Counted from the stretch's first letter, positions 1 to 12,699 are shown. The stretch: 64,000 nucleotides of DNA from Plantago major (GCA_026545765.1 CM048841.1:72414217-72478216); one strand, 5' to 3'. Notes: a model not told the origin generated them from the sequence alone. Program-made: numbers and translations.

Positions 1-228
1 AGCACTTCCTCTCGTTGGGGAGCCGTGTCGCCGATAAGCCATTCTCCATAGGTTTTTGATTTTACGATTGGGGATTTGTATGGCTTCTCGGTTGTCATAA
101 GTTCCTGCACACACAAAGACTGGAAACCACGAGTAGTTCCGACAAAAAACAAACAAAAAACTAGCTAAACAAATAAAAACTATAAACAAACAAAGAATCA
201 CACTCAAAACGCTACAGTAGAAATTAAT
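1..228 (-). other. Gypsy retrotransposon untranslated leader (element continues off the left edge)
   Basis: Read on the minus strand, this stretch follows the LTR and primer-binding site of a Ty3/gypsy element, so it should be the start of its internal domain. I see no coding potential in it. The gag-pol part would lie to the left of the window. The assignment rests on the adjacent primer site and LTR terminus, not on any protein match. Confidence 0.5.
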
Positions 229-246
229 TCTCCGGCAGCGGAGCCA
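229..246 (-). other. Primer-binding site, tRNA-Asp-like
   Basis: The minus strand reads TGGCTCCGCTGCCGGAGA, four bases beyond the LTR end. It differs at three positions from the tRNA-Asp primer site (TGGCGCCGTTGCCGGGGA) common in plant Ty3/gypsy elements of the Athila/Tat type. It fixes the orientation of the element as minus strand. Confidence 0.65.
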
Positions 247-250
247 AATT

Positions 251-1226
251 TGATGAGCTCAAATTATACTCTAAAATAACTTAAGAGAATAAGTTGTAGT
301 TGTAGACTAAGCCTAACTCGGTATTGTTCTCTAGGGAATTAATCAAGCTATGCAACGATTGAGAATGAACAATTGTTCGTGAGAAACAGATTGGTTTGAA
401 TGTTGTTATACCCCCTTAAACTAGATTAACGTAAGGTAAATAGATAGATTTATACAAAGAGAGAAAGCGAACACGATAGTGATGATCCAGTTATGCTAAT
501 TCGAACTAGGGATAACACTCATATTTGTCACACGGTTGTTGTACAGTAAATCAATCAATTCGATTCAACCAATTGTTCTTAGAATATATTATACTGGAGA
601 AATCGTGAGTCGTCAATTCACGATCCTTAAACATGAACAATTTAGAGAATTTAATACGGACTTATCGAATTGAAGGTTTTTACGAAGATTTTAAACGAGA
701 CTAACCTATATGAGTGATTTGATAAACCCTAGAACGAATATGCATAATCTTCACATACTACTGTATTCAAAGGTGTTTAGCTACTCATACTTGAGATTTG
801 CATACAGAGATTCATGGTAATAATCATATGAAACATAGATGAGAAACTCACATGCAATAACATACAATTCAATCGATAAAGATAAAGAACGAATTGTAAA
901 GAAGAAAGCAATAGAGAAATCAATACCAATAATCCTAATGAGTAAAATCGATCAATAACCAAGCTCCAAAGATGTCTCAATGTCAATGTCTGAATCTAGG
1001 AGATTTTCCTATGCATATCTAGGGTAAAAGGAGTTATGTCTGAAGTTATGGTGAAATAAATCTATTTAAAGGAGAAAAAACGAGTAGAATCCTAGCAGAA
1101 TTCACCGTAAAATCGCCAAAGAAATAAGCTTTGAACTCTGCCACAAGGCCGCTTAAATGTCTCGCCACAAGGAAGATGCTTTTGACAACTCATGTATGTC
1201 TCAGATTTTTTCTTCAGGAAGAATTT
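251..1226 (-). repeat. Ty3/gypsy 5' LTR, first part (interrupted by copia insertion)
   Basis: The plus strand begins TGATGAG next to the primer-binding site. The matching terminus CTCATCA lies at 17197-17203, beyond an inserted copia element, giving TGATGAG...CTCATCA ends. The two LTR parts (251-1226 and 16811-17203) total about 1.37 kb. Positions 1222-1226 (AATTT) are the target duplicated by the copia insertion. An AT-rich TATA-like stretch (TTTAAATAG, minus strand) lies near 1065. No protein-coding content is seen. Confidence 0.65.
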
Positions 1227-2794
1227 TGTTGGTCCAGATAACGGCAAAGCAAAAGACTAGGGGGGTGAATAGTCTTTTTCAAAATTTTGTCGATAAACAC
1301 AATTTCTCAGATATCTGATACTTATTTTCAGAGAGCGGAAGACTTTTCGTGATAACTGCACGTGCTCAGCAAGATATGTGTAAATACTTAGCAAGGTAAA
1401 TAAAGCAAGTAATAAATTGCAGAAAGTAAATAACACAAGTCTTTATAGTGGTATCTGAAAGTGGCGTAATCCTTCAACTAATCCACTTCGGCCTTTCTCA
1501 GACCTAGTATCCACTAAGACAGATAATTGAGTTCACCTTACAAATATCTTCTCTCGATTCCTAAATACACTAGGTTCCCAACCAAATGTTCCCCCTGAGT
1601 TATTCCCCGGCTTTCTCAGCCAAGTACTTCCTATACTCAGAAACCTTTTGAGCTATTCCTTAGTTTCCCAAACTAAGTACTTCCTATGCTCAAGAATCTC
1701 GAGTTATTCCTTAGTTTCTCAAACTAAGTACTTCCTGTACTCCACGCCGATTAAGGTGTTGGTTAAGGTAGTTTGTCAGGTGAGCTTATTTAATAACTTG
1801 TTGAGTTATGCAGATAGCTCTATGAATCAAGTATACTTAATACACTTTTCAATGTGTGGTATGTTGTTCTTTACTGACCCAAGGCTATGATAAGTGTTCA
1901 AGAGAATGAATCTCATATATGAAATCTTAATTCAACTCCTTCACAAATAACAATGCTTGTTAAGGATCAGGACACTTAGAACTTTTGTGCTACTTAGAAT
2001 CAAGAGCTTTGGTCGCAACAGAAAGCTTGAAGGTAAGTAGTATGCTTGAGAGAGCTTGTGTGAGTATTCAGTGTAAGTTATGTGTGTGTGTGTGTGTTCA
2101 AGCATTCTAAGTGTTGATATTTATAGATGAATTTGAGTACCGTTTGAATAGTATCTGTTAGGCTTAAATCAAATTCAAACTATTGATATCTGAGTATAGT
2201 ACTGTTGCACGTTTGTCTTCTTCTTCAGAGACTACCATTTTTGTTCAGACATTTCTGTAAGCGCATTTAATGCAATGTACTATACTTTGTCCTGTAGTGC
2301 CAACATAACTATGCATGCTTTCTGAAGCTTTGCACGTCCTTTTCCAGAGACTATCACAACTCTAGATATCACTTGTTAAAAATATATTGTTTACCGGAAA
2401 CATAATCTTTATCCAAGATATCTGAGTGTAGATATTTGTGGGCACTTTTCCTCGTTTAGAAACCTTGTATTCTCAGATATCTTTTGCAACACTTGTGTCT
2501 TCAAGATATCTGGACATCGGTATCCAATAACCTTTGTCTTCAGCAATCTTGTGCAGTCTTTGAAACTTCATTTTAAAGTTGAACTTCTCCTGCTGGATGC
2601 CTTCTCCTTGGTCTTCTTCAGAAAATAAAAATTACATTCAGAGACCTAACATCCTATACAAGATTTGCTAGACTATCATACTTAGTGATTTTCCTCTTTT
2701 ACAGTGTTCAAGTGAACCAAGAGTACTAACCACCTTTCTGAGCTAAGATAAGTCATTAGGTTGCTGATCAAAATCTAAACAGATATTCCTAACA
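1227..2794 (-). repeat. Copia 3' LTR (left copy)
   Basis: This 1568-bp direct repeat matches 15254-16805 and 20795-22368. It runs from TGTTGGTCC to CCTAACA on the plus strand. A TATAAATA box on the minus strand at 2119-2126 is kept in the other copies (16139-16146 and 21699-21706) and marks the U3 promoter. A short GT run lies at about 2081-2098. Short ORFs inside it are not genes. Confidence 0.92.
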
Positions 2795-2809
2795 AATTTT
2801 CCCCATTTT
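2795..2809 (-). other. Polypurine tract of the copia element
   Basis: Directly inside the 3' LTR the minus strand reads AAAATGGGGAAAATT. This purine run is where plus-strand DNA synthesis is primed in copia elements. Its position next to TGTTAG supports the LTR boundary. Confidence 0.75.
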
Positions 2810-3173
2810 GATCAGTCAACGATGACTATCTGACTTATTACAAATCTGGATGAGGAAACAATCCACCACTTAATCAATTCATAAGATCTTTCAATTCTTT
2901 CAATTATGCGTAGTAAACATCAACCAAATCACAAGGTGTGATCTTTGCTGACAAGTTATCTTTTATAGATTGATATCTGAGAGTAGGTTCATCAGATATG
3001 TTTCAAAGAGAGTTCACAGATAAATTTTACAAGATAAAACAACATTGTAGCTCAGTCAGCAAGATACAAAATACATAGTTTAAATTAGGACAACAGGAGT
3101 AACCAAGCTCCAAGTAGACATCCTAATAAACTAGTCTTCAAATCTTCAAGTCTTCAATCAGCAGATCTATGGA

Positions 3174-4217
3174 TCAATCTGCAAATTTCCTATCACCAAA
3201 CCTTTTGATATCATCAGAGTAGTCATAGAGAAGAGTTCTGACAATTATCTCTGTGTCTCTGGCTAATCCACAGACTTCCTTGTAGGTTTTGGTAGGATTC
3301 TTCTTGGCAAAGTGTTTGACCCACATATACTTTCCCCACTTCCAGGCATGCTCGATTCTGATATCTGATAGCTTGAAGTATTCATATAGGATCTTCAGAT
3401 ATCTGATGTCACCCTTGTATTGATCTTCAGTCAAGTAGAAGGACTCATAGGGTTCCACAGCAAGTCTTGATCTTGTGCCTGTTCCAGTGATGTTGGGAAT
3501 TCTGTGCACATCATCTGGCTTTCCATAAGGACAATTATCAGAGAGGTCCTTTTTCATGGCTTCTATTCTCTTGATTACTTCAAAATCCAACCAGGCTTTG
3601 ATGTGGTTGGTGTTAATCAAGATTGGCTTGTCTTTTCTCCATGCCATGAGTTGTTTATGGATTGGTTCTGGAAATCTTTCATTTACCAATAAGTGCTTGA
3701 GTTCCAGAATCCAGTAGTCATTCTTCTGATTAATGCACCTGTAGACAGAGGAGTCATTGTTGGTCTTCACATACTCAATCTTGGCTTCTTCAGGCCTGAG
3801 TGGTAGTTGAAGTTTTCTTTGTTCAGCTCTCAGCCTGTTCCTCCTTTGTCTTGAATTTTCCCTTGGGGTATTGCTTGAAGAACCACCCTGGATTGACTTG
3901 GTATTTCCAGAGGGTGTTTTAGCTGCCAAAGGCTTTGCAGCTATGGGCTTAGATAGGCTATCAACCCTTTTTCTTTTTCTGTGAAGAGGAGCTTTATCTT
4001 CATCATTCTCTTCATCATCATCATCAAGATCAATTCTTGTGAAAATTTTGCAGCCTTCTTCATTGCCCTGGGATTTGATTTGGCCTTCTTCTTCTTCTTC
4101 TTCTTCTTCTTCTTCTTCTTCTTCTTCTTCAGAAGACTCTTCAATCCCTTTTACTTGTCTTATCCTTGGAGCCTTGGTACTCCTTAGAGGTCTTTTTGCC
4201 ATGGCCCTTATTACCAT
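3174..4217 (-). CDS. 347-residue acidic/basic protein, intact end block of the copia extra gene
   Basis: The block is open from ATG 4217 to the stop at 3174. Residues about 28-45 are a run of glutamates encoded by a GAA repeat (CTT on the plus strand, about 4088-4132), followed by an Asp/Glu patch and a basic HRKRKR segment that could act as a nuclear signal. The C-terminal 200 residues look globular, rich in W, Y and charged residues (for example WILELKHLL, AWKWGKYMWVKHFAKK). The same frame continues upstream through one stop (TAA just before the ATG) to about 4330, so this is probably the C-terminal part of a larger protein. I recognise no family. It is the longest unbroken frame in a decayed element. 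Confidence 0.55.
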   Translation of the reverse strand: MVIRAMAKRPLRSTKAPRIRQVKGIEESSEEEEEEEEEEEEEEEGQIKSQGNEEGCKIFTRIDLDDDDEENDEDKAPLHRKRKRVDSLSKPIAAKPLAAKTPSGNTKSIQGGSSSNTPRENSRQRRNRLRAEQRKLQLPLRPEEAKIEYVKTNNDSSVYRCINQKNDYWILELKHLLVNERFPEPIHKQLMAWRKDKPILINTNHIKAWLDFEVIKRIEAMKKDLSDNCPYGKPDDVHRIPNITGTGTRSRLAVEPYESFYLTEDQYKGDIRYLKILYEYFKLSDIRIEHAWKWGKYMWVKHFAKKNPTKTYKEVCGLARDTEIIVRTLLYDYSDDIKRFGDRKFAD

Positions 4218-7200
4218 TGTTGTTTCTTAAGTTGGCTGCTGGGAAGTAGCTACTATTTGCAAAGCAGCTTGATCTGATGAGGGCTCATTTATTCTGAGTG
4301 GTGGCTGGGAAGTTTTCTTGTTTCCTTTCTCGAAAGCAAAGACCAAATCTAGATTTCTTCTTTCCTTCCCCCTGACCTTGAGGGCCAAATCCTTCCCCCT
4401 TAGTCATTGTTGACTGACTAAGTACCACAAAGGATTCTGAGAGAGACTCAAAATTCCCTTGCAAGTAATTGTAGGCAGTAACCAATTTCTGAAGTTCAGC
4501 CTTGAGCTGCTGATTTTGTTTGATAAGTCCATTTTCCTTATCAGTGAGCTCTGCCAATGGGCCTAGTATGGCATCTGCTTTTCCAGCAGTGTAACTTGCC
4601 TCATGAAAAGCTTTTTCAGCTAATGACACATCATCGTCCCTTACCATTCTCAGATCCTTCTGAGCAAGGACCATACTGGTTTTTCTCTGAGTGATGAGTT
4701 CGGTGGATTTCTTCATTTCTGAGGGGACAGAGGCAATTACATCTTTGTTCTATGAAGACAACTCCTTTTTAAGATGTGCCAAAATTGGTATCTATTCATG
4801 TATTCTTGGGAGTGGACATTTGGCAGTTTGTTGAATACTTCAGGAGCAATTAGCTTCCTTTTCAGATGAGAAATCGCTAAGTGTTCATTGCGGTGTTCTG
4901 CCAATGTCTTGTCTTCTTCATTATCTGAGTCATCAACCCTGTGATCTTCATCCTCTTGCACATCTTCATCAAGGTTTCTAAAGGCGGCAACCATCTCAGA
5001 TATGGGTTTCTTGCCTATGGAGGATGGTTTCTTTGGTGAAGATGCAGCCTTAGCATCATGCTTTTCTTCAGATACTTGTTCAGTATCTAGCTCCTTAGCA
5101 ATATAATCAAGCGTCCCGGAGCTCTTTTAATCTCGCAGTAAGCTTCTCTTCGCGGTTTGTTCTTCAAGTTTATCTAGCTTGACTCGGATTCAAATATTTT
5201 TTTCTTCCAGTTGAAGATTTAGTTGTTGTTCTTCTTCCAACAATTGTTTGAGTTGAGCAACTCTGGTTTTTGCATCCACTATTTTCTGATGTTTTCCTCA
5301 GAGTGCTCAACTACTTGTTCAATAGTGTCCTTTTGTTGGGAAGATGGATGGGTAGATTTCTGAGGAGATGGAGGAGGGGATTGTTGTGATGTTCTCTCAA
5401 GTGCTTTTCAAATTTGAGGCATTGTTCCTTGTGGAATCCCTCCCCCCTCGTGCAGGGCATCATCATCATCCTTATCCTTGTGATGGTCAAGAAGGATCTT
5501 CATAATTATTCTCCGCCTCCTTCTCTTCTTCATCTTCGAGACCAAAGTTGATCACTTCGAATAGTGACCATTTGCCCATTAACTTCCTCTTGCTCAGAGG
5601 GTATGTCAGAGAATCTGAGGCAAAGTAGTTTGAATGCCATCCGCATTCGTCCGACCATCTGGGCTAAAGCTCGATCAGCTTCGCCACTTCCTTGACAAAA
5701 TCCTTTTCCATCAATGTTCCAAAAGAATATTGTTCATTGGGGAACATTGCATGGACGTAGTTTTCCAAGTCAAGGGCTCGTGCTCTCCTGGTGTGGTGAT
5801 CAGTCACCTTTAAGATCTCAGATAGATCGGAGCATCGGAGCTTTTGCCATTTCTTGAAGCATTTCAGATGCTTTGACAAAGTGTGTTCCTTGAAGAAAGG
5901 AAGCATGTCCTCTTTCTCATCAACAGGGACCTTAGTGGCACTTGTTTGAGCCTGAAAGATAGTGTTCTGAATTAATTTCAAAACTATAGTAGATATCCTG
6001 CTTTAGAGTAGAAAGGTATCCGAGTTACTGTGTGATGTGCTCAGATGACTGACCACCGAGGTTCCAGTGCCTCGATATCCGGATATGAGGAGGAGAGGAA
6101 GTCCGATCTCGCCATCTTTCTTTCGCTGAACCCGAGATTAGAAACATAACACTTAGGAAATTTTATCAAGAAAATTTTATCGACAAATCGATATCCGAGA
6201 GGTCAAGTACCTCCACCATCGGAGGCTCAGATATTGTCTCGAGACTTGCAGCCTCGAAGTTTTTCTTGTGATGAAGGCTTTGATGCCTCATCAATTTCCA
6301 TTTGTTGTGGGATTGAGCTGCAATTCCTCAAAGAACTTCTACTTTTTTAACGTGTTAGTTTGAGAAAAATGATCGTAGATTTTCTCTTGAAGAATATAGG
6401 TATTCTGAATGAAATACCTTCTCTCAGAAGGTTCAGATATTTGTTCCTCGAGACCTCGAAGTCTCTCGATTCTTCTTCAAGAAATAGACTTTTCATTTCT
6501 TCATTTTTCTTCTCAGCTTTGAGCCTATTAGAAACAAACACTTTATAGTATTAGTAAAGCACATATCCGAGATGTTATATCTTATGAACTATCTTCTACC
6601 GTGAGATGTGCCCTGCTCTTAAGTGGTGAGGCTATGGAAGCCTCCTTCAGATTCTCGAGGCAAGCTTTCAATTTCCTCTTGTTCTTGTGTTCTAATTCAG
6701 CTCAGAATAAAGAAATTTCATTAAATAACAAGATTTAACAACACAAAAATATCACAAGTATGTAGTTAAACCATTCAAATTACCCGAGCAATGTCAGTCG
6801 ATTGGTCTCGAACTTGTGACTCTTCCATGCTGGTCTTGTTGTTCCATTTCAGCTTCTTTGTTTGAAGTTTTAGGTACTTGACCTTTCCCGAGTGTGCAAC
6901 TCATTGCTTCCCCCGTTGATCATTCCGAGGATGCCTCGCTTGATCCTCTTATCGAGTTGGGGAACCTGTTCTTTTACAGGATTTTCTTCAGCAAGGAAAG
7001 ATGTTGGTATCTCATGTTGTAACTCAAGTATCATCTCAACATCATCCACTATTAGTTGTTGTAGTTTATGTGGTGATTCTGATCTGGATGAAGAAGGTGA
7101 TGATGTATGGGGCCTATCCAGACCGCTGAGATGACTCGAGTGTTGAGGCAATGGCAGATCCTCTAACACTAAGTTGCCACTCATCGAGCATCTTCAATAA

Positions 7201-8576
7201 GCTTAAGTGTTACTTGCTCGATGGTGTGTTTGTCCATGATTTTGGACACGCTGTTTCTTCAAAGAACCTTTGAAACAGTGCTTGTTCAAGAACCCATGGT
7301 GTAGTTCTTCTTCAGATACCTCAACACTTGTTACTTTTTCAAGAATCTTAGCCCTTTTGATTTCAGAGGACTTGAGAGATAACTAACTCATCATCATCAT
7401 CGGAGCTCTCATCAAGATTAGGAACCGATTGGTCGTCCATAATCCTCATGGTTTCTGCAGATAGGGCTTGGTACCTGCCACTATTCTCATTAGCAACATT
7501 GATGAGTTCATCAGCAATGGCGGCAGATGTCTGAGAGTCAACAACCACAATGGGTGTGTCTTCTGATTTTCCAGCAGACTTCTTTCGTGATGTTCTGGGC
7601 TTTTTGGTCGCAACTTTTCCCTCAGATACCTCTTAAGTTTTTCACTTCTTGGAACCTTTCTGAGATCCAGTAACCTTTTTCATCATGTTCATATACTCAT
7701 ATTTGTAGAGTATGTTATCATTGGCTGGTCCGCTGCCTCTCTGAGCTCAATGCCAAGGCACTCCAGTAAGTAGCATATTTTCAATCCATAGCTTACTGTG
7801 GCTTTTGGCTCAGTAAGTCCCTTAACGATTTTGGGCTCAAAGCCTTGAATCTTCTTCACAAATTCCCCAGTTGAAAGGGTTTTCCAGCCTTTTAACTTGT
7901 TGTTGCAACAAGAACATCATCATCCAGCATTTTTGGCTTATCTGGTCAGCACCTCCTTGTAGACCATCAAAGCATCTGTGAAGAATGCATGCAAACACAT
8001 CCCAGTGAACCAACAGATGTCTGGTTCTGATGTCAGCAAGTTTGAAATCAGTGGGTGCATGGTATTTCAAGATCACACACGTCACTGTATAGCTGCTTTA
8101 CACCTTCAAGGAGATCATCATCCTTGGTGTTTATTTCAAAATCCTTTCCAAGATTTTGAAGTTCAAACAACTAATAGAAAGTTGTTAAGTCCACAAGGAT
8201 TTCCTTTCCTTGGACCTTTGTTTTGATAGACACTGTTTCAGTGCCTTCAGAAACACAGGAAATAATCCTGGAGTTGTTGTAGAATTCTAACACATCTAGT
8301 GAAGAAACTCTACTAGGAGTAGCAGACAGGAAACCCTTGATTTGTGCCTTTTCAAGCATGTCAAGAATTAGCTTCCTATCGGCTTGGTTTTCAATTGCAG
8401 CCGTGAGGTATTCCTCAATCATGGCACCACCCCAAATCATCCTGTGATTTGAAGTCCAATGATCAGGATTAAAATCTCCTACCAACCGATTGTTTACAAC
8501 TACCAACTCGTGCTTATGCTTCAGCAGCATCGGTAGTAGATTGGGATTTCTGGGTAGAAGCACGTTTTGGAGCCAT
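3174..8576 (-). pseudogene. Extra (third) gene of the copia element, frame-broken
   Basis: This region lies downstream of RNase H on the same strand as gag-pol. The first ATG (8576) gives a short frame starting MAPKRAST that shifts after about 20 codons into an open stretch to 8171. More open blocks in shifting frames follow (7837-8085, 7363-7548, 6870-7184, 5664-5981, 4737-4994, 4285-4716), ending in an intact block at 3174-4217. The first block has a folded-domain look (DHWTSNHRMIWGGAMIEEY) and recalls putative plant transposon proteins. The 4285-4716 block is a predicted coiled coil (heptads around KENGLIKQNQQLKAELQKL). Acidic and Lys/Arg-rich tracts occur near the end. A TATA box sits upstream at 8758-8767. 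Some copia elements have env-like third genes, but no signal peptide or membrane segment is obvious here. Function unknown. Confidence 0.6.
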
Positions 8577-8757
8577 CTCTTTATATAGTGTAAGTTTTCG
8601 AAAGTCTGTAAGAGATTAGGGTGAGAGATTAGTGACTCTTTGCAGAAAAACTAATTGAGGAACAGAGATTTGCAGAGAAGTTGAAGAAAAGTTTTTGCTA
8701 TTCTTGTGCAAGTCTGAATGTTGGATTAGGTGAAAGTGAATTCTTTTGCCAAAATCC

Positions 8758-8767
8758 TATATATATA
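8758..8767 (-). promoter_or_regulatory. TATA box upstream of the copia extra gene
   Basis: TATATATATA lies about 180 nt before ATG 8576 on the same strand. It is followed by about 150 nt of leader rich in CT and CAA, as in a plant 5' UTR. It lies outside both LTRs, so it looks like an internal promoter that could drive the third gene separately. Evidence is positional only. Confidence 0.5.
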
Positions 8768-9399
8768 GCAATGTAATCTCAACAGACATATACATACAAA
8801 TTAATTTTGTGTGTAAGTATCTGTGTACTTGCAGATAGGTGTGGGTAAAAGTTTGTTTGATATTAAATGCTTAGTGGGTCACGTCTGAGTTTTTACAATC
8901 CACTATTTTACAGAGAAATAATCTCGTCCGTTAAGATCAAACGCCCATTTCATCAAGGGTCAATATTGCTTCTTCAGCAATGATCACAATCAGCAATTAT
9001 AATTGTGCCCAATTAATGAATTTTGGCGATTAGCTATCTGAATCACATTTTTGTGTGACTTAGAACACTGTTTGCATCTGAGTCTATCTCACACTCAGTA
9101 TCTGTCCAAGTTTTACACAAAGATAGAAATAATGCAAATTTCAAGAGAGTAGTCGATCGCATAACAGACAATTCTCTTTGTGTTCCCCTCACCGAAAGTG
9201 ATATAGATATCCGAGTTCGCCTCGTAAATCTTCAAATAGCCATTTTACCTTTAGCCTTTGGTTTCGGATACCTGCTCCATATTCCTCTTTCCGGATACTG
9301 CTCCAGATACCTTGTTTTCGGATACCCATTCCAGATTCCTCATTTCCCTCCTTTGATATCTTCTTCAGATATCTAAACTTTTTCAGTTCTTTGGTAGCT
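8768..9399 (-). other. Non-coding spacer between RNase H and the extra gene
   Basis: About 630 bp without a credible reading frame lies between the RNase H remnant and the TATA box. It contains the tail of pol and presumably upstream control sequence for the third gene. No repeat or RNA gene was seen. Confidence 0.4.
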
Positions 9400-12300
9400 C
9401 CATTAGTCCAAGACTATATCTTAAGGCTAAGAATTTACTTTCTTGTAGTGGCTTGGTGAAGATATATGCAAGTCGGTCTTCGCCAAATCTTGAGTATCTC
9501 TATATCGCTTTTTCAACATGGTCTCTAATGAAGTGGTGTCTAACATCAATGTGCTTTGTTCTTGCATGGAACTTAGGATTCTAAGTTATGGCAATAGCAC
9601 TTGTGTCGTCGTAAAATAGGAGTTTTCTTCATCGAGTCCATAGTCTCGAGTTGTTGTCAGATCCACAATATTTGTGAAGCACAACACCTAGCAAGAATAT
9701 ATTCAAATTTCCGTGGTAGATTTAGCAATTGAATTTTGTTTCGTCAACCATGATATCAACTCGCACCAAGAAATCGACAAGTTCCCGAGGTGTTTTTTCT
9801 ATCAAGCAATGATCCAAAGATAGTCAAGATCCTAATAGCCAACCAAACTCAATCCAATCTTTTGATACCATAATCCAACTTCTACAAGACTTTACATACC
9901 TTAATATTTTCATAGCAATGTTGTAATGTGATTGCATTGGATTTGTCTGAAATCTAGCACACACTCCAACTGCATATTGAATATCAGGTCTTCTTGCAGT
10001 GAGGTACAGTAGAGACCCAATAAATTTCCTATACTTGTGTTCTTCAACACTCTTGTCAAGTTCAGTATAGGTCATTTTGGTTCCAATGCTCATAGGTATC
10101 TTAGCATTCTTCTCAGAAGGCTTTAGATTAAACTTGTTGAGCATGTCCTTTGCATACTTTCTTTGACTAATGAATATTCCATCATTGAGTTGCTTGACTT
10201 GCAGCCCTAGGAAGTAATTCAATTCTCCCATCATGATCATCTCAAATTTGCATTTCATGAGTTCAGCAAAGTCTTCACAAAGTTGCTTGTCTTTAGATCC
10301 AAATATAATGTCATCAACATATACTTGAACTAAAAGTAGTTTCCCTTCATGGTTCAATGTGAAGAGTGTTTTATCAACATCTCCTTTCTTGAAACCACTT
10401 TCTAGTAGTATCCGCCAATGTATCATACCATGCTCTTGGAGCTTGTTTCACCATACAGAGCTTTCAAGCTTATAGACCATCCTACTTTCTCGAGGAAACT
10501 TCAAAGTTCGGTGGTTGCTCAACATAGACTTCCTCAAAGAAGTTCACCATTTAGGAATGCACTTGGCATCCATTTGATAAATCAGAAAGTCATTATGAGT
10601 CGCAAAGGCTAGAAAGAGTCTTATTGCATCCAATCTTGCAACCGGTGCATAAGATGCATCAAAATCTAGTCCTTCACCGTTAAATCCTCGCAACCAAATT
10701 TGCTTTGTTTCTCGTTATTTCACCGACTCATTCATTTTGTTTCGAAAACCCACTTGTTCAAATTACGATATTTCACAACAAATGGAACCAGTTTCCAGAC
10801 TTTGTTTCTCTCAAATTGATCCAACTATTCTTGCATTGCAGAGATCCAATCTTGATCCTTTAATGCTTCTTCTATAGTTTTAGGTTCAATATTTGAGATG
10901 AAACATCCATAGAGACAATTTTCATTTTCAGCGATTGCTCTTCTAGTTCTAACTCCTCGTCTAATCGGATCGATCACATCCTTTGCAGGATGATTTATAT
11001 CCATTTCATAATGGGTTTTGAACTAGTAGGATCAATATCATTTTGATCTGAATGTGAATCAATATGATCTTGATGGGATACTTGTGCAGTATCTGAGATA
11101 TCTGACACATGGGAAATGCCATGGATATCTAACACCTTTTCAGTGTTAGGGATATCTGGAATTTGATTTTCAGCAATCTCATTCTCAGAAACCTCTACAT
11201 GATGAAGGTTCTCAAGAACTGCTCCATTTCGAATTCTCATAGGAAATTCTTCATCATGTCTTAGAGTCATCCGGTCGTTACTAAGCAATGGTTGATTTTC
11301 ATCGCCGATTCATCCTCTAAGTGAATGATAGAATTGTTTCCTTGAGGATTCTTCTTCGTAATCTTTAATCATCTTCTTTGAACCTATCCGAGAGATCATC
11401 ATTTAAGGGTATTTTCTTGTTTCTTTCAGAGAAAACTACATGAATGTATTCTTCAATCTTTTGCGTTCTTTTGTTGTAGATTCTATAGGCTTTGCTATTC
11501 AGAGAATAACCAAGAAATACTCCTTCATCTACCTTTGGTTGAAATGTTCTCAAGTACTCTTTTCCATTGTTAAGAACGAAACATCTGCAACCAAACACCC
11601 TTAGATGCTTGATACTAGGGGGTCTACCAATCAAAAGCTCATAAGGAGTTTTGTCATGGTGCTTGTTGATCAGACATCTATTTTGAGTGTAGCAGGCTGA
11701 GTTTACAGCTTCAACCCAATAGATTTCACTTATTTCACTGTCAGCGAGCATTGTTCTTGCCACTTCTTTTAGGGTCCTATTCTTCCTTTTAGCAACACCA
11801 TTTTGTTGTGGTGTTCTTACGGAAGATAGTTGATGGTGTATACCTTTGCAGGTACAAAACTCTTTATGTAATCGGTTCGTAAACTCGCATCATGGTCTGC
11901 TCGACATGTATACATTGTCATTTTTCATGACTTCAAGCTTATTCAAAGAAGTTGGTATCTCAACCCTTGCATCGATTTTTGTTTGAGAAATACAACGCAA
12001 GTGAATCTTGAGTAATCATCAACAACAACTGCATTCATACTTCTTTCCTCGATAGCTAGTTACAGAGGATTCAAAAGATCCATATGTAACATTTGTAGTG
12101 GCCTTTCACCGAGTGTCTAGTTTTAGACTTGAAAGATGTTTTGATTGTTTTCCCATTTGGCAAGTCGAGCATATACCATCCTTTCTATATGCCATTTTGG
12201 GTAAACCAACCACCGCTTCTTTCTTCGCTAGCTTGTTCGTAGTTTTGAAATTCAAGTGACTCATTCTCTTACGACATAGCCAATTTTCTTCAAGGTATGA

Positions 12301-12690
12301 TTGACTCACCATGAGACATTCTTCAACTTGTGATGCCCAATCAAGAACATAAAGATTTCCTTTCGCCTAGCAACCAAGACCGTTCGCTGACTCATTGTCA
12401 ATCACTTTGCATAGTTTTGACTTGATCTCGACAAAGGTACCCTTTGTCTACTAGTCGACTCATGCTTAGAGATTATATTTCAATCCCTTTACATGTAGTA
12501 CTTCAGAGATTGTAAGGGCTCCAAACTTCAGATTGCCAAATCCTATGGTTGGATTTTCATCTCCTCCAGCAAATCTAATAATTGGTCCATCATCGCATTT
12601 TATGTAGTTAGTCAGATTTGTTTTGTCTCATGTCATGTGCTTCCCACATCCGCTATCAAAATGCCACTGATCGGTCTTTAGAGTGTTCGC
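9400..12690 (-). pseudogene. Copia pol: protease, integrase, reverse transcriptase, RNase H (degraded)
   Basis: Reading leftwards on the minus strand: a protease remnant (WHFDSG, about 12645-12668); the GAG-pre-integrase region at 12106-12312 with CSTCQMGKQ; the integrase C-terminal part at 11365-11763 (YWVEAVNSACY, PYELLIGRPP, LRVFGCRCFV); a linker at 10995-11288; and RT with an open core at 9824-10426 holding the catalytic YVDD and LNYFLGLQV. A degraded RNase H follows (remnant of NSIAKST.AE.EY) at about 9400-9820. The N-terminal half of RT (about 10430-10990) is split over several frames. Integrase before RT defines Ty1/copia. At least ten frame changes or stops mean no full polyprotein can be made. 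Confidence 0.88.
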
Positions 12691-12699
12691 ACAAGACAG

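Noticed and set aside
3941..4230. Poly-Lys, poly-Phe and poly-Ser ORFs over the CTT repeat
   Set aside because: They are other-frame readings of the GAA/CTT repeat that encodes the Glu run of the minus-strand frame.
2795..8576. Viral-type envelope gene in the copia element
   Set aside because: No signal peptide, cleavage site or membrane segment could be seen in the readable blocks, so the label env-like is not supported.
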